Positions 29,141 to 39,895 of a stretch of 64,000 nt of DNA are shown piece after piece; positions within the stretch are counted from its first letter, which is position 1, and each line of letters starts with the position of its first letter. The DNA is taken from positions 388,539 to 452,538 of the forward strand of contig CATLLN010000001.1 of NCBI GenBank assembly GCA_950022695.1. Reading direction: 5' to 3'. The translations under genes were made by a program, and so were the position numbers. Below the pieces are notes generated by a model that searched no databases, had not been told where the DNA came from, and saw nothing but the letters and a program-made list of their open reading frames with translations. This stretch comes from an uncultured bacterium (GTDB lineage Bacteria; Cyanobacteriota; Vampirovibrionia; Gastranaerophilales; Gastranaerophilaceae).

Positions 29141-29941
29141 TTATCCTGAAACTTCTTCAGACATCTCTTTTTGTATAATTGTATATAATTTATTTAATGC
29201 TCTTTTTAAAATTCTTGAAACCTGTGTAGGTGAAACATTCAGATGTTTTGCAATATCTTTTCTAGATTCGCCTTCAATATAATATAGACAGATTGCAGTT
29301 TTATCGTTTGGCGGAAGTTTGTTTATTGCATATTCAATAATTTTTTTGTTTGCGTATGTATCTTCAAAATTTGATTCGTCTTTATCCTGAATTCTATCCA
29401 TTAAGGTTTCTCCGCCCTCAGCAGTATAAATGTTTTGGTCAAGCGAAACCATGTTTTTGACAAGCTCAATATTCATAATTTCTTCAACTTTTTCAAGTGG
29501 TAAATTAACATATTGCGAAACTTCTTCAACTGTTGGTATTTTGGTATTGTTTTCTGATAATACGTCTATTGCTTCTTTAACTTTTGACATATTAGCAATA
29601 GTTTCACGCGGAGTTTTTACAATATTTGCTTTATCTCTAAGGTAGTGAAATATCTTTCCGCGAATAACTTTACTTACATAAGTTTTAAAACTTCCGCGTT
29701 CTTCGATTCTATATGTTTCGATGGCTTTTAAAACCCCGACAGCACCTACCTGTATCAAGTCGTCTTTTGGAATATTTATTGGCAGTGGATAAAAAGAGAG
29801 TACAATTTTTTTGACAAGTTTTAACGTTTCTTCAATCAAGCAAAGATATGTGACATGCTTTTTTTTCATGTCAATTTCATTCTTGTATTCAATAATTAAC
29901 TCTTCAAGTTTTTCAAGTTCTGAAACTTTTATGTTAACCAT
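29141..29941 (-). CDS. Sigma-70 family factor, SigB/F/G-like
   Basis: The ATG at 29941 (GGAG 6 nt upstream) is preferred to a GTG four codons earlier; 266 residues. Region 2 is clear (DDLIQVGAVGVLKAIETYR, GSFKTYVSKVIRGKIFHYLR), region 3 lies near 120-165, and region 4 ends LPPNDKTAICLYYIEGES with the HTH DIAKHLNVSPTQVSRILKRA. These forms match the alternative SigB/SigF/SigG group rather than the housekeeping factor. No anti-sigma factor gene is adjacent. The target genes are unknown. Confidence 0.9.
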   Translation of the reverse strand: MVNIKVSELEKLEELIIEYKNEIDMKKKHVTYLCLIEETLKLVKKIVLSFYPLPINIPKDDLIQVGAVGVLKAIETYRIEERGSFKTYVSKVIRGKIFHYLRDKANIVKTPRETIANMSKVKEAIDVLSENNTKIPTVEEVSQYVNLPLEKVEEIMNIELVKNMVSLDQNIYTAEGGETLMDRIQDKDESNFEDTYANKKIIEYAINKLPPNDKTAICLYYIEGESRKDIAKHLNVSPTQVSRILKRALNKLYTIIQKEMSEEVSG

Positions 29942-30080
29942 TATTACTCCCACTATACTAAATAATATATCATAAACCCTTTAATAAATCTAAATTTTAA
30001 AATTCGTTAATAAATAAATTTTTTATCTTATGTTTTTATGCTATCATAAGCTTATAAATATTTTTGAGGAGTAGAAAAAA

Positions 30081-30362
30081 ATGATTACCGTAAAAGATGT
30101 AGAACACGTTGCAAAACTTGCAAGACTTGAATTAACAGAAGAAGAAAAAACTTTGTATACAAAACAATTGGGCGATGTTTTAAAATATGTTGACCAGATG
30201 AATGAAGTTGATACATCAAATGTTAAACCTATGACACAGGTTATTGATTTTGTTAATGTTACAAGAGAAGATGAACCTTGTCAGGAAATATCAAAAGAAG
30301 CATTGATGTCAAACGCTCCTGATGAAGAAAACGGATTCTTTAAAGTGCCTAAGATTAACTAA
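30081..30362 (+). CDS. gatC: Asp/Glu-tRNA amidotransferase subunit C
   Basis: GatC stabilises the GatCAB complex that makes Gln-tRNA(Gln) or Asn-tRNA(Asn) by transamidation. The 93-residue protein has the family pattern VKDVEHVAKLARLELTEEE, LGDVLKYVDQMNEVDTSNV and the C-terminal NAPDEENGFFKVPKI. GAGGAG precedes the ATG. gatA and gatB are not in the window. Confidence 0.95.
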   Translation: MITVKDVEHVAKLARLELTEEEKTLYTKQLGDVLKYVDQMNEVDTSNVKPMTQVIDFVNVTREDEPCQEISKEALMSNAPDEENGFFKVPKIN

Positions 30363-30423
30363 GGGTAAAAGATTCCTGCTCAAAGGTCCGAATGACGAAT
30401 TTAGTAAAATGGAAGAATGAATT

Positions 30424-32028
30424 ATGACTAAATATATTTTTGTAACAGGTGGTGTTGTTAGTTCCTTAGGTAAAGGAATTATAGCTGCATCTTTAGGCAG
30501 ATTGTTTCGTTCAAGAGATTATTCTGTAATTATTCAGAAATTTGATCCTTATATTAATATTGACCCGGGAACAATGAGCCCGTTTCAGCATGGTGAAGTT
30601 TTCGTAACCGATGATGGCGCGGAAACCGACTTGGATTTAGGGCATTACGAAAGATTTACTGATACAAGTTTCGGGCAGGTAAATAACGTTACATCAGGTA
30701 AAATATATCAGGAAGTCATAAATAAAGAACGCCGAGGGGATTATCTTGGGGCAACTGTTCAGGTTATTCCGCATATTACTAACGAAATTAAGTCAAAAAT
30801 TGTTGCGGCAACAAAACAATTTAAGCCGGATTTTCATATTATAGAAATAGGCGGAACAATAGGTGATATTGAAAGTTTACCGTTTATTGAAGCTATCCGT
30901 CAATTTAAATCTGAAGCAGGAATTGGTAATGCTATATCTGTTCATTGTACATTATTACCGTATTTGCCGACATCAGGTGAATTAAAAACAAAGCCTTCAC
31001 AGCACAGTGTAAATGTATTAAGAAGCTATGGTATTCAGCCGGAAGTTCTTGTTTGCAGAACATCAAAACCTATTCCAAAAACTGAAAAAGAAAAACTTGC
31101 TTTGTTCTGTTCAGTTCCTAAAGATGCTGTTGTCGAATGCCGCGATATGAAAACAATTTATGAAGTTCCGCTGGCATTAGAAACACAGGGAATGTGCTCT
31201 GTAATTCTTAAAATGTTGGGAATGGAAGATAAAGAGCCAGCTTTGGAATCATGGGTTGAACTTGTAAATAATATTAAAAATCCTGAAAAGACTATAAAAG
31301 TAGCTATTGCAGGTAAATATACAAAACTTTCCGATGCTTATATTTCTGTTGTTGAATCCTTAAAACACGCAGGATATGATAATTCTGCCGCAGTAGAAAT
31401 TAAATGGATAAATTCAGAAGAATGCGTTGATTATGCTAATTGCAAAAAGCAACTGGCAGATGTTCAGGCTGTAGTTGTTCCCGGAGGTTTCGGTGTTCGC
31501 GGAATTGAAGGTAAGTTAAATGTTATTCGTTATGCACGTGAAAATAATTTGCCGTTTTTAGGATTATGCTTAGGTATGCAGTGTGCTGTTATTGAATATG
31601 CTCGTAACGTTGTAGGTTTGAAGGGCGCAAATTCGAAAGAATTTGATGAAAATCCTGCTTACCCGGTAATTGATATTATGCTTGAGCAGAAAAATGTCAA
31701 AGGTTACGGCGGTACAATGAGGTTAGGTGCATATGATTGCCATTTGAAGAAAGATTCTGTTGCTGCTAAAGCGTACGGTGCAGAAATTATTTCAGAGCGT
31801 CATCGTCATAGATATGAAGTTAATAATGAATATATAGATAAAATTTCAGAAGCAGGGTTGGTATTTTCCGGCATGTCACCTGACGGAATGCTGGCTGAAG
31901 TTGTTGAATTACCTGATTTGGATTGGTTTGTGGCTTGTCAGTTCCATCCGGAATTCAAATCACGTCCTGATAAACCGCACCCGTTATTCAAAGGTTTAAT
32001 CAGTGCGGCGGTGAAAAATTTATCTTGA
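30424..32028 (+). CDS. pyrG: CTP synthase
   Basis: PyrG makes CTP from UTP using ATP and glutamine. The 534-residue protein has the synthetase domain ([46 protein letters not shown]) and a C-terminal class I glutamine amidotransferase domain with the nucleophile Cys in FLGLCLGMQ and the His-x-Glu in [10 protein letters not shown]. Length is normal. It follows gatC after 61 bp. Confidence 0.98.
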   Translation: MTKYIFVTGGVVSSLGKGIIAASLGRLFRSRDYSVIIQKFDPYINIDPGTMSPFQHGEVFVTDDGAETDLDLGHYERFTDTSFGQVNNVTSGKIYQEVINKERRGDYLGATVQVIPHITNEIKSKIVAATKQFKPDFHIIEIGGTIGDIESLPFIEAIRQFKSEAGIGNAISVHCTLLPYLPTSGELKTKPSQHSVNVLRSYGIQPEVLVCRTSKPIPKTEKEKLALFCSVPKDAVVECRDMKTIYEVPLALETQGMCSVILKMLGMEDKEPALESWVELVNNIKNPEKTIKVAIAGKYTKLSDAYISVVESLKHAGYDNSAAVEIKWINSEECVDYANCKKQLADVQAVVVPGGFGVRGIEGKLNVIRYARENNLPFLGLCLGMQCAVIEYARNVVGLKGANSKEFDENPAYPVIDIMLEQKNVKGYGGTMRLGAYDCHLKKDSVAAKAYGAEIISERHRHRYEVNNEYIDKISEAGLVFSGMSPDGMLAEVVELPDLDWFVACQFHPEFKSRPDKPHPLFKGLISAAVKNLS

Positions 32029-32082
32029 CCTGCGTATATTTTACGTGTATTTTAGAAATACGATATTTTAGGGAGAGGGTTA

Positions 32083-33459
32083 ATGACTGATAACTTTGAT
32101 ATGAAAAAATTTACGACTGTAAACTTTTTAAATTTTGCATTGGGATTTTTAGGTTTGCAGTTTGCCTGGCAAATGAGGATTATTTTATCTGCGCCTGTAA
32201 CAGAAGGCTTGGGGGCTGACCCGTTTATTTACGGGCTAATTTGGCTTGCAGGTCCGTTTACTGGAATGGTTGTCCAACCATTAATCGGTGCGTTGTCTGA
32301 TAAAACAAAATCACGATTTGGCAGAAGAAGACCTTATCTTTTAGGGGGTGCTATTATCGCTTCTCTTGCATTGTGGTTGTTCCCGAATTCAGGAGAAATC
32401 GTTAATCATATAGCGCAATTTTTGCATTTACCACTTCCAGCGGTTGCAGGACTGGTTTTTGCAGGTGTAATGATTTGGATTATTGATGCTTGCATAAATA
32501 TTGCTCAAGGTCCTTATAGGGCTTTGATTCCTGATGTTGTACCGCAAGAACAGCATTCACTCGCAAATTCGTATATTAGTCTTGCAATAGGGTTAGGTTC
32601 GGTTGTTGCCGCAGCCACTGCTCCTGTGTTAAAACTTGCATTCGGGTATCAAATGTCTATACCTGCTCAATTTATTATGGCGGCTTTGGCATTTACATTA
32701 GCTATGACCTGGACTTGTTTGACAATTCATGAAAAAAGTACATTGGATTCTGAAGTCTCTGAAAAAAACGTTCCGCAAACTGGTTTTTGGCAGTCTATGA
32801 AAGAGTTTTTTGCTCTTTCTCCGGAAGTTTCTAAAATTTGTGTTATGCAGTTTTTTACCTGGATTGGTATGATGTGTATGATGATATTTTTCACAAATTT
32901 TGCAATTCATACAGTTTACGGTGTGCCGGATTTAACTAAATTGGCGGCAGATGTTCAGGCTCAATTTATGAGTACTCAAACTACTGCAACAAATTATTCT
33001 TCAATTTGTTTTGCGATATTTAACCTTATTTGCTTTATTATTGCAATTCCTATAGGAATTTTGGCAGGAAAATTCGGTAATAAAAAAGTTCATATAATTT
33101 CATTGATTTCAATGGCTCTGGCATATTTGGTGATGGGAATCTTTAAAACTTCGCCTGTTGTGGTAGCGCTTGGTATGGCACTGTCTGGTATAGGCTGGGC
33201 AAGTGTTTGTGCGCTTCCGTTTGCGATGCTTTCACGATATATTAAACCGGGTACAGAAGGTTCTGTAATGGGTATTTTTAATATATTTATTGCAGGTCCG
33301 CAGGTGTTTGTTTGTACACTTGTTGCGTGGATTATCAATAAGTCCGTAATCAATGCGGACGGGTATATGAATCATCATTATGAATATACGTTCTTTATCG
33401 GCGCAGCTTGTTTAATTCTTGCGGCATTATTAACAGGTTCTGTTAAAAAGAATAAATAA
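32083..33459 (+). CDS. MFS transporter, SLC45/sugar-proton symporter-like
   Basis: This 458-residue protein has about 12 membrane helices. After the second helix it has the extended MFS signature ALSDKTKSRFGRRRPYLLGG, with the RRRPY form typical of the SLC45/sucrose-proton symporter group, and DACINIAQGPYRALIPDVVP. A central cytoplasmic loop separates the halves (about 210-245). The second signature is GILAGKFGNKKVH. The substrate is probably a sugar but is not proved. GGGAGAGGG lies before the ATG. A terminator follows. Confidence 0.85.
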   Translation: MTDNFDMKKFTTVNFLNFALGFLGLQFAWQMRIILSAPVTEGLGADPFIYGLIWLAGPFTGMVVQPLIGALSDKTKSRFGRRRPYLLGGAIIASLALWLFPNSGEIVNHIAQFLHLPLPAVAGLVFAGVMIWIIDACINIAQGPYRALIPDVVPQEQHSLANSYISLAIGLGSVVAAATAPVLKLAFGYQMSIPAQFIMAALAFTLAMTWTCLTIHEKSTLDSEVSEKNVPQTGFWQSMKEFFALSPEVSKICVMQFFTWIGMMCMMIFFTNFAIHTVYGVPDLTKLAADVQAQFMSTQTTATNYSSICFAIFNLICFIIAIPIGILAGKFGNKKVHIISLISMALAYLVMGIFKTSPVVVALGMALSGIGWASVCALPFAMLSRYIKPGTEGSVMGIFNIFIAGPQVFVCTLVAWIINKSVINADGYMNHHYEYTFFIGAACLILAALLTGSVKKNK

Positions 33460-33464
33460 AACTT

Positions 33465-33490
33465 AAATCTCCGTTCACGCGGAGATTTTT
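33465..33490. terminator. Bidirectional terminator between the MFS gene and recF
   Basis: AAATCTCCG pairs with CGGAGATTT around a 6-nt loop, followed by TT on the plus strand and A/T-rich sequence on the other side. The two genes converge here. Confidence 0.75.
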
Positions 33491-34592
33491 AAATTAATTT
33501 CCCGTTTTCAATTTTATAAATTTGAACATCTTGTAAAAATTCTTCTTCAAAAAGAATTGTGTCAACGGATGTTATTATTGTTTGAGTATTTGCATTAATT
33601 GATTTCAGAAGGTAGTTTTGGCGCAGGTCATCAAGTTCAGCTAATACATCATCTAACAGTAAAATCGGTTCATCGCCGGTTTTATCTGTTATAATATCAA
33701 GTTCAGAAAGCTTAAGTGCAAGTACAATGGTTCTTTGCTGACCTTGGGAGGCAAATTTTGTGGCTTCCTGATTGTTGATATAAAAAATTATATCATCTCT
33801 GTGTGGTCCGACACAAGATTGACCGCGGCGCATTTCTTCTATTTTTCTTTCTTCAAGATTTTCTAAAAATGCATATTGAATATCTTCGATATTTTCAAAG
33901 TCCTTATCAAATGAGCAGTCATATTTGATTGAAAGATTTTCTGTTTCACTTATCGTTTTATGTTTATTTCTTGCAAGTTTTTCGATTTCTTTTAAGAATT
34001 TTTTTCGAATAAATATTATGTTGCTACCAGTAACAGAAAGCTGTTCATTATAAACATCCAAAAGAGCATTATTTGATTTACCTGTCTTTAAGCATTCTTT
34101 TAAGAAATTATTTTTTTGGATTCGAATTTTATCATATTTTGAAAGCCTGTCATCATATGCAGGATAAATTTGAGAAATCGCTCTGTCAAGCCAATCCCGC
34201 CTGTCTTGCGGAGTCCCGCGTAATAGAAGCAAATCTGTTGTTGAAAATAATACGGTTTTCAGAACCGTTTTAAAGTCTTTTGTTGTTGATTTTACTTTAT
34301 TAACCTTAATTTCACGTTTTTTTTCTTTAGAATATACGTAATATAAATCAATATCGGTATTGGCTTTTACGATATCGGCTTCAAGTTTAAAATATTCTCC
34401 CTCAAAGTTAATAAGTTCAAGAATATTTGAAGTTCTTGGAGTTTTTAAAGTAGAGAGAAAATATATGCTTTCTAAAATATTTGTTTTACCTTGAGCATTT
34501 TTTCCGATTATTAAAACTTTGGACTTTTCAAAATCCAAAGTAAGGTCTTTACAATTTCTGTAATCCGCCAGCTGTAATCGTTTTAATCTCAT
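33489..34592 (-). CDS. recF: DNA repair and recombination protein RecF
   Basis: RecF binds gapped DNA with ATP and helps load RecA. The ATG at 34592 gives 367 residues starting MRLKRLQLADYRNCKDL, the standard RecF opening; a TTG six codons earlier is less likely. Walker A is in IGKNAQGKTNILESIYFLS. The signature SQGQQRTIVLALKLSE and Walker B PILLLDDVLAELD follow near the C-terminus. The -10 TATAAT ends 6 nt before the ATG and no Shine-Dalgarno is present. dnaN and dnaA, frequent neighbours, are not adjacent. Confidence 0.95.
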   Translation of the reverse strand: MRLKRLQLADYRNCKDLTLDFEKSKVLIIGKNAQGKTNILESIYFLSTLKTPRTSNILELINFEGEYFKLEADIVKANTDIDLYYVYSKEKKREIKVNKVKSTTKDFKTVLKTVLFSTTDLLLLRGTPQDRRDWLDRAISQIYPAYDDRLSKYDKIRIQKNNFLKECLKTGKSNNALLDVYNEQLSVTGSNIIFIRKKFLKEIEKLARNKHKTISETENLSIKYDCSFDKDFENIEDIQYAFLENLEERKIEEMRRGQSCVGPHRDDIIFYINNQEATKFASQGQQRTIVLALKLSELDIITDKTGDEPILLLDDVLAELDDLRQNYLLKSINANTQTIITSVDTILFEEEFLQDVQIYKIENGKLI

Positions 34593-34598
34593 AATAAG

Positions 34599-34604
34599 AT
34601 TATA
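34599..34604 (-). promoter_or_regulatory. -10 box of recF, leaderless arrangement
   Basis: TATAAT on the minus strand ends exactly 6 nt before the recF ATG. No convincing -35 or ribosome-binding site is visible. Confidence 0.5.
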
Positions 34605-34700
34605 CTTCAAACATATGATTTTTCGCTTAATCTGGACAAGGTGTTAAATTTAGTGTATAATAACTGTATTCGTAAGTATTAAGAATAAGGGCTTTAAAGT

Positions 34701-34952
34701 ATGTTACCTGTTATTTCAGAAGATATTGCAACTACAGCATTTAATGAAATTTTTGAAGATATGCCTTCTTGGCGTAAAAAAATGATACATTATATTAAAG
34801 AAGAAAATCCTGAAATTAATACCGCAATTATTGAAGCTGCAAATAAAACTAATCTTGATCCAAAAGCTGTTGCTCTTGGTGCATATATGACATATTTGCT
34901 TATAGAATTGGCTTCAAAAGAAAATGATGCGATTATGAACTTTACAGAATAA
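34701..34952 (+). CDS. Hypothetical helical protein upstream of pilT, 83 aa
   Basis: The protein is acidic and mostly helical, without membrane segments: DIATTAFNEIFEDMPSWRKK, IIEAANKTNLDPKAVALGAY, LLIELASK. AAGGG lies before the ATG and a TATAAT lies near 34655. Its stop is 13 bp before pilT, whose own Shine-Dalgarno is in the gap, so the two are almost certainly cotranscribed. No family is recognised. A role with PilT is suggested only by position. Confidence 0.7.
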   Translation: MLPVISEDIATTAFNEIFEDMPSWRKKMIHYIKEENPEINTAIIEAANKTNLDPKAVALGAYMTYLLIELASKENDAIMNFTE

Positions 34953-34965
34953 AGGTGGGACAAAT

Positions 34966-36033
34966 ATGATTATAGAAGATTTATTGAAAGAATTAGTAGA
35001 AAAAGGCGGTTCCGATTTACATATTTCTAATAAGCTGCCTCCTGTTATGCGTATTGACGGTAAGCTGGTTAGAGCTGATTATCCGCCGCTAACAGCAGAA
35101 GAAGTTGAAAATTTATTATTTCCAATGATGTCAAATGAACAAAGAAGACATTTAGAACAAGAATGGGAATTAGATTTTTCTTATGGTGTTGAAGGAATCG
35201 GACGTTTCAGGGTTAACTTTTACAAAGATAAAGGATGCTATGCAGCTGCGTTCCGTACAATTGCAACTACAGCTCCTCAATTGGAAGATTTAGGTATGCC
35301 TCCGATTGTTACTACAATCGCAGAAAAACCACGTGGATTGGTTCTTGTTACAGGTCCTACCGGTTCAGGTAAATCAACAACTCTTGCTGCTATGATTGAC
35401 TATATTAATAGAACAAGACCGGAACACATTTTAACAATTGAAGACCCTGTCGAATTTGTTCACACTTCTAAAGTTTCTATTATTCACCAACGTGAATTAG
35501 GTATGGATACAAGAACTTTTGCTAACGCTCTTAAATCTGCACTTCGTGAAGACCCTGATATTATTCTGGTAGGTGAGATGCGTGACCACGAAACTATCGC
35601 GTTAGCTTTGACAGCTGCTGAAACAGGTCACTTAGTGTTTGGTACACTTCACACCTCATCAGCTTCTCAAACAATTGACCGTATTATTGACGTATTCCCT
35701 GAAGGTCAACAGCAACAAATTCGTGTTCAACTTGCGAACTCTCTTGTTGCAGTATTTTCACAAACTCTTCTTCCAAAACGTCAGCCGGATGGATCCAGAA
35801 AAGGTCGCGTAATGGCGCAGGAAATCATGGTTGTAACCCCTGCGATTGCTAACCTTATTCGCGAAGCTAAAGCTGCTCAAATCTATTCAACAATTCAAAC
35901 TAGCTCAGGCTCAGGTATGCAAACTCTTGAAGCTGCTCTTGCCGAATTGTTTAAAAAAGGTTTGGTAACTATTGAAGATGCTCTTGCAAAATCTTCTAAA
36001 CCTGGTGAATTAAAACGTTTAATTCAAGGTTAG
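34966..36033 (+). CDS. pilT: Type IV pilus retraction ATPase PilT
   Basis: PilT is the hexameric ATPase that retracts type IV pili for twitching motility. The 355-residue protein has the PAS-like N-terminal domain (VEKGGSDLHISNKLPPVMRI), Walker A GPTGSGKST at 130-138, the Asp box TIEDPVEFVH, the ALREDPDIILVGEMRD Walker B region and the His box GHLVFGTLHTSSA. The C-terminal LIREAKAAQIYSTIQTSSGSGMQTLE is typical of PilT. A hairpin terminator follows. Confidence 0.96.
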   Translation: MIIEDLLKELVEKGGSDLHISNKLPPVMRIDGKLVRADYPPLTAEEVENLLFPMMSNEQRRHLEQEWELDFSYGVEGIGRFRVNFYKDKGCYAAAFRTIATTAPQLEDLGMPPIVTTIAEKPRGLVLVTGPTGSGKSTTLAAMIDYINRTRPEHILTIEDPVEFVHTSKVSIIHQRELGMDTRTFANALKSALREDPDIILVGEMRDHETIALALTAAETGHLVFGTLHTSSASQTIDRIIDVFPEGQQQQIRVQLANSLVAVFSQTLLPKRQPDGSRKGRVMAQEIMVVTPAIANLIREAKAAQIYSTIQTSSGSGMQTLEAALAELFKKGLVTIEDALAKSSKPGELKRLIQG

Positions 36034-36054
36034 TAATAAAAGTAATGTAATACA

Positions 36055-36086
36055 GGAAGCTGGACGCTTTCACGTTCAGCTTCTTT
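36055..36086 (+). terminator. Terminator after pilT
   Basis: GAAGCTGGACG pairs with CGTTCAGCTTC (one G-T) around a 6-nt loop, followed by TTT. Confidence 0.65.
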
Positions 36087-36105
36087 AAATATAGGAGAAC
36101 TTTTT

Positions 36106-36870
36106 ATGGCATCTATTGTTGACGCATTTAATGAAGCGTTGAGTGAAGATTTAGCTTACGTTAAAATTATTGCATTTTCTATTCCGGTAAATTATGTAAT
36201 AAATTTGTATATGGTTGGTAAAACTTCACAGTTTGAATTATTTGGCACAATAGTTGGTGTATTACTTTTGGGATTATTATCTCAAGGTATAAATAACGTA
36301 AGAATGAACAGACGTGAAATTCTTACACTAAACCCTTTAAGCTATATAAAGGCTCTTGGAAAAACTTTATTGGTTCTTGTACCTCAAATTTTAGTATTCG
36401 GTACAATCGGTAAAAATCTTGTTGATAAAGTACAGATTCCTATTGATTTACCTCATGTTCCATTGATTTTTGCAATTATTGTATGGTCAATTATTTTTTC
36501 TATCGTATTAACATCTTATATGTCTTTCGCAAAATATCTAAAAGTCGCTCAAGGCTATAATTTTAAGGTTATTTTAGAGTCTTGTATTGATGTTTTGATA
36601 AGCTTTTTGTTCTTTATTCCGCAATTATTGCTGGCAAATATAGTTTTAATCGGACCGGTGGCTTATTTATTTTCATTCTTTAATTTACCGTTTACTCATT
36701 TTTGGTTTATTACATATTGCTCAATGGTATTTATTGTAAATATCTCTATTTTAGCTAATTATTTGGCGCAGGCTGCTTATGAGCATATTAGAGGTAACAA
36801 CGAAGAATATGATGAAAATGTCAACGTAAACTTAATAGATGATGTATCAGAAAGAGTTAATGGTAATTAA
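36106..36870 (+). CDS. Polytopic membrane protein, 254 aa
   Basis: About six membrane helices are visible: near 22-40, 45-62, 88-105, 118-142, 163-188 and 198-222. The C-terminal 30 residues are acidic and cytoplasmic ([16 protein letters not shown]). GGAG lies before the ATG. The 3' end overlaps the convergent uvrB gene by 4 bp. No family is recognised; the overall look is like bacterial integral membrane proteins of the DUF4013 or glycerophosphodiester-membrane-domain type. The function is unknown. Confidence 0.75.
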   Translation: MASIVDAFNEALSEDLAYVKIIAFSIPVNYVINLYMVGKTSQFELFGTIVGVLLLGLLSQGINNVRMNRREILTLNPLSYIKALGKTLLVLVPQILVFGTIGKNLVDKVQIPIDLPHVPLIFAIIVWSIIFSIVLTSYMSFAKYLKVAQGYNFKVILESCIDVLISFLFFIPQLLLANIVLIGPVAYLFSFFNLPFTHFWFITYCSMVFIVNISILANYLAQAAYEHIRGNNEEYDENVNVNLIDDVSERVNGN

Positions 36871-38855
36871 TTTTTCATTTCACGAAGCTTTTTGAGTTGG
36901 TCACGAATTTGGGCTGCACGTTCAAAATCAAGAATTTTTGCAGCTTTATGCATATCTTTTTCAAGTTTATCAATGAGTTTTGGCAAGTCTTTCTTTTCAA
37001 TTCCCATATCAACCATTTCTTCAGCAACAATATCTTCAAGATCGCGGTAGCTTGCAACAAGTGACAGTAAATTATTTTCAATTGGTTTTTTAATGGTTTG
37101 CGGTGTAATACCGTATTTTTGGTTGTAAGCAATTTGAAGATTTCTTCTGCGTTCCGTTTCTTTAATTGCTTTTTCCATAGATTCAGTAATTTTATCTGCG
37201 TACATAATAACTTCACCGCAGGAGTTTCTTGCGGCACGTCCAATTGTTTGGATTAAACTTGTTTCAGAACGCAGGAAACCCTCTTTATCTGCATCCATAA
37301 TTGCAACAAGCGAAACCTCCGGAATATCAAGCCCTTCACGAAGTAAGTTAACACCGATTAGAACATCAAATTCACCAAGTCTTAAATCTCTAAGAATTTC
37401 GACTCTTTCAATTGACTTGATTTCGCTGTGAAGGTATCTTACACGGATTCCTTCTTGAATAAAGTAATCGGTCAGATCTTCTGCCATACGTTTTGTAAGA
37501 GTTGTAATTAAAATCCTTTCATCTTTTTGTGTGCGTTTTTGGATTTCTTCTTTAAGATCTTTAATTTGAGTATCAATAGGTCGGACGGAAACTTTAGGAT
37601 CTAACAAGCCTGTAGGTCTGATAATTTGTTCAACCATTTGTTCTGATGTTTGCCGCTCAAATTCAGCAGGAGTTGCTGAAATATAAATTTTCTGTCCTAC
37701 TTTATCGTAAAATTCTTCATTAGTAAGCGGTCTGTTGTCTTTTGCGCAAGGCAGTCTAAAACCGTAATCCACAAGAACTTTTTTACGTGCGGCATCTCCG
37801 TGACTCATACCTTTAATTTGCGGTAAAGTTACGTGAGATTCATCAACAACTACAAGGAAATCTTCAGGGAAATAATCCAATAATGTTGCAGGTGCTGAGC
37901 CCGGCGGACGTCGTTCAATGATTCTTGAATAATTTTCAATACCTGTGCAATAGCCCATTTCTTTCATCATTTCAATATCATATTTTACGCGCTGTTCAAG
38001 TCTTTGGGCTTCAATAAGTTTATTTTCGTTATTAAGTTCAATAAGTCGTTCTTGAAGTTCCTGTCTTATTAAGTCAGTTGTTTCATCTACATTTTCATCA
38101 TCAGAAAGATAGTGAACTGCAGGATAAATTACAACAGATTGCGGAGTGTTAATAATTTCTCCTGAGACATTATCAATTCGTACAATTTTTTCAACTTCAT
38201 CGCCGAAGAAATAAAAACGTGTAATGATTTTTTCATAAGCAGGCATAATTTCTACAATATCGCCTCTTACACGGAATGTTGAACACTTAAGTTCTAAATC
38301 GTTTCGTTCATATCTTACGCTTACAAAATATTTTAATAAATCATCACGGTCAATTTCATCCCCAACATTAATTTCGGTTGAACCTTTAAAATAGTTTTCA
38401 GGAAGTCCCAAACCATAAATACAGCTGACTGATGATATTACAATAACATCGTTTCTTTCGTAGAGGCTTCTTGTTGTGTTGTGGCGAAGTCTGTCGATTT
38501 CTTCATTTATTGAAGATGATTTCTCAATATAGGTATCAGTTCTGGGAATATAGGCTTCCGGCTGATAATAATCATAGTAGCTGATGAAGTATTCAACGGC
38601 ATTATCGGGGAAAAGCTCTTTAAATTCGTTATAAAGCTGTGCCGCAAGAGTTTTGTTGTGCGCAATAATAAGGGTAGGTTTTTGAACTTTTTCTATAACA
38701 TTTGCAATTGTAAATGTTTTTCCTGAACCTGTAATACCGAGCAAAGTTTGCGCATCGTAACCTTTGTTTATTCCGTTAACAAGCTGATCTATTGCTTTTG
38801 GCTGATCTCCGGAGGGTGAATATTTTGAACTTATTTTGAACTTTCTGTTTTCCAT
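36867..38855 (-). CDS. uvrB: Excinuclease ABC subunit B
   Basis: UvrB verifies damage and recruits UvrC in nucleotide excision repair. The 662-residue protein has [13 protein letters not shown], Walker A GITGSGKT at 40-47, the DNA-clamping beta-hairpin [20 protein letters not shown], a motif [16 protein letters not shown] and the C-terminal UVR domain ([20 protein letters not shown]). The start has a -10-like TAAAAT 6 nt upstream and no Shine-Dalgarno. uvrA is at 53163. Confidence 0.98.
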   Translation of the reverse strand: MENRKFKISSKYSPSGDQPKAIDQLVNGINKGYDAQTLLGITGSGKTFTIANVIEKVQKPTLIIAHNKTLAAQLYNEFKELFPDNAVEYFISYYDYYQPEAYIPRTDTYIEKSSSINEEIDRLRHNTTRSLYERNDVIVISSVSCIYGLGLPENYFKGSTEINVGDEIDRDDLLKYFVSVRYERNDLELKCSTFRVRGDIVEIMPAYEKIITRFYFFGDEVEKIVRIDNVSGEIINTPQSVVIYPAVHYLSDDENVDETTDLIRQELQERLIELNNENKLIEAQRLEQRVKYDIEMMKEMGYCTGIENYSRIIERRPPGSAPATLLDYFPEDFLVVVDESHVTLPQIKGMSHGDAARKKVLVDYGFRLPCAKDNRPLTNEEFYDKVGQKIYISATPAEFERQTSEQMVEQIIRPTGLLDPKVSVRPIDTQIKDLKEEIQKRTQKDERILITTLTKRMAEDLTDYFIQEGIRVRYLHSEIKSIERVEILRDLRLGEFDVLIGVNLLREGLDIPEVSLVAIMDADKEGFLRSETSLIQTIGRAARNSCGEVIMYADKITESMEKAIKETERRRNLQIAYNQKYGITPQTIKKPIENNLLSLVASYRDLEDIVAEEMVDMGIEKKDLPKLIDKLEKDMHKAAKILDFERAAQIRDQLKKLREMKN

Positions 38856-38861
38856 ATTAAC

Positions 38862-38867
38862 ATTTTA
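38862..38867 (-). promoter_or_regulatory. Candidate -10 of uvrB, leaderless arrangement
   Basis: TAAAAT on the minus strand is followed by GTTAAT and then the ATG, the same 6-nt spacing as at recF, dnaA and 25441. Confidence 0.4.
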
Positions 38868-38957
38868 GTACAAAATTTATTTTATTGTATTCTACTATTG
38901 ATTTTGTTTGAAAAAATCTGTATACTTGATACATTGATAATGTAGAAAGGCAAGGTT

Positions 38958-39848
38958 ATGGAAAGAATTCTTCAAAGTTTTAAAAATTTATATAAAGGGG
39001 AAACTCCTTTTAAAAATCATATGTGGTTTGCGCTTACGTTGCTTATTCCAAGTATATTTGGCGTTATGTTAAATTATATTGATAAAGAAACACCAAAAGA
39101 AATGTTAATAATTTTTGGTGTTGTTGCTTTGATTTTAGGAATTTTGAGTATTATTCCTTCTATATTTCTTGCAGGTTACTCTGTTGATTTTTGTCAAAAC
39201 AGATTAAATAATGGAGTTGGGTTCCCGAAAATGTCGTGGGAGTTATTTATAAAAGGTGCAAAACTTGTTCCGCTGGGATTTGTTTGGAGTATTTATGTGA
39301 TAATTTTCTTTGGAACGTTATTTTTCTTACCTTTAACTTCGCTTATATTAAGTATAGTGAAATCAGGTGACAAGGGTGCAGGAATATTTCTTTTTATGCT
39401 CGGATTTTTATTTGTAATGTTACTGTTATGTGTTATTGCTTTTATTGTAACACCGTTTTTGAGTTATTTACCAGTGACTTATGTTAATGACGGCAGCTAT
39501 TCTGCAAAATTATTTAATCCGTTGATAATAATTGATTTTATGAAAAAATCTTTTAAAAGTACTATTATGGTTGCTTTAAAATATATTATTGTTTCTATGC
39601 TAATAGGATTGGCAGTAAGTATTATTTATATAGTTTTTCTGGTTCTTTATATGGGTATAATGGCGATTATTGCAATATCTTCATCTACAATTACTATTGA
39701 TAATGTTGCGTATGCACCGATTACATTGCTTTTTTTAATCCCATTATCTGTGCTTGTTGCAGTTTTTCAAATGTATGTAAATTCAATTATAGGATACGCG
39801 CAGTTGGATAACTATATTGAAATCTTTAAAAATGAAATCAATGTTTAA
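38958..39848 (+). CDS. DUF4013-like polytopic membrane protein
   Basis: The 296-residue protein has about six to seven hydrophobic helices. The segment SIIPSIFLAGYSVDFCQNRLNNGVGFPKMSWE, between helices 2 and 3, resembles the GY-x-(V/L)-x-x-x-(Q/R)-x-x-x-x-G pattern of DUF4013 membrane proteins. AAGG precedes the ATG. A strong bidirectional terminator follows. The function is unknown. Confidence 0.7.
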   Translation: MERILQSFKNLYKGETPFKNHMWFALTLLIPSIFGVMLNYIDKETPKEMLIIFGVVALILGILSIIPSIFLAGYSVDFCQNRLNNGVGFPKMSWELFIKGAKLVPLGFVWSIYVIIFFGTLFFLPLTSLILSIVKSGDKGAGIFLFMLGFLFVMLLLCVIAFIVTPFLSYLPVTYVNDGSYSAKLFNPLIIIDFMKKSFKSTIMVALKYIIVSMLIGLAVSIIYIVFLVLYMGIMAIIAISSSTITIDNVAYAPITLLFLIPLSVLVAVFQMYVNSIIGYAQLDNYIEIFKNEINV

Positions 39849-39858
39849 GATGTAAATA

Positions 39859-39890
39859 GATGGCGGTAATTTGAAAAATTACCGCCATCT
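39859..39890. terminator. Bidirectional terminator
   Basis: A perfect stem of about 15 bp (AGATGGCGGTAATTT and its complement) with a short loop and a T-rich plus-strand tail lies between two convergent genes. Confidence 0.85.
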
Positions 39891-39895
39891 TTGTT

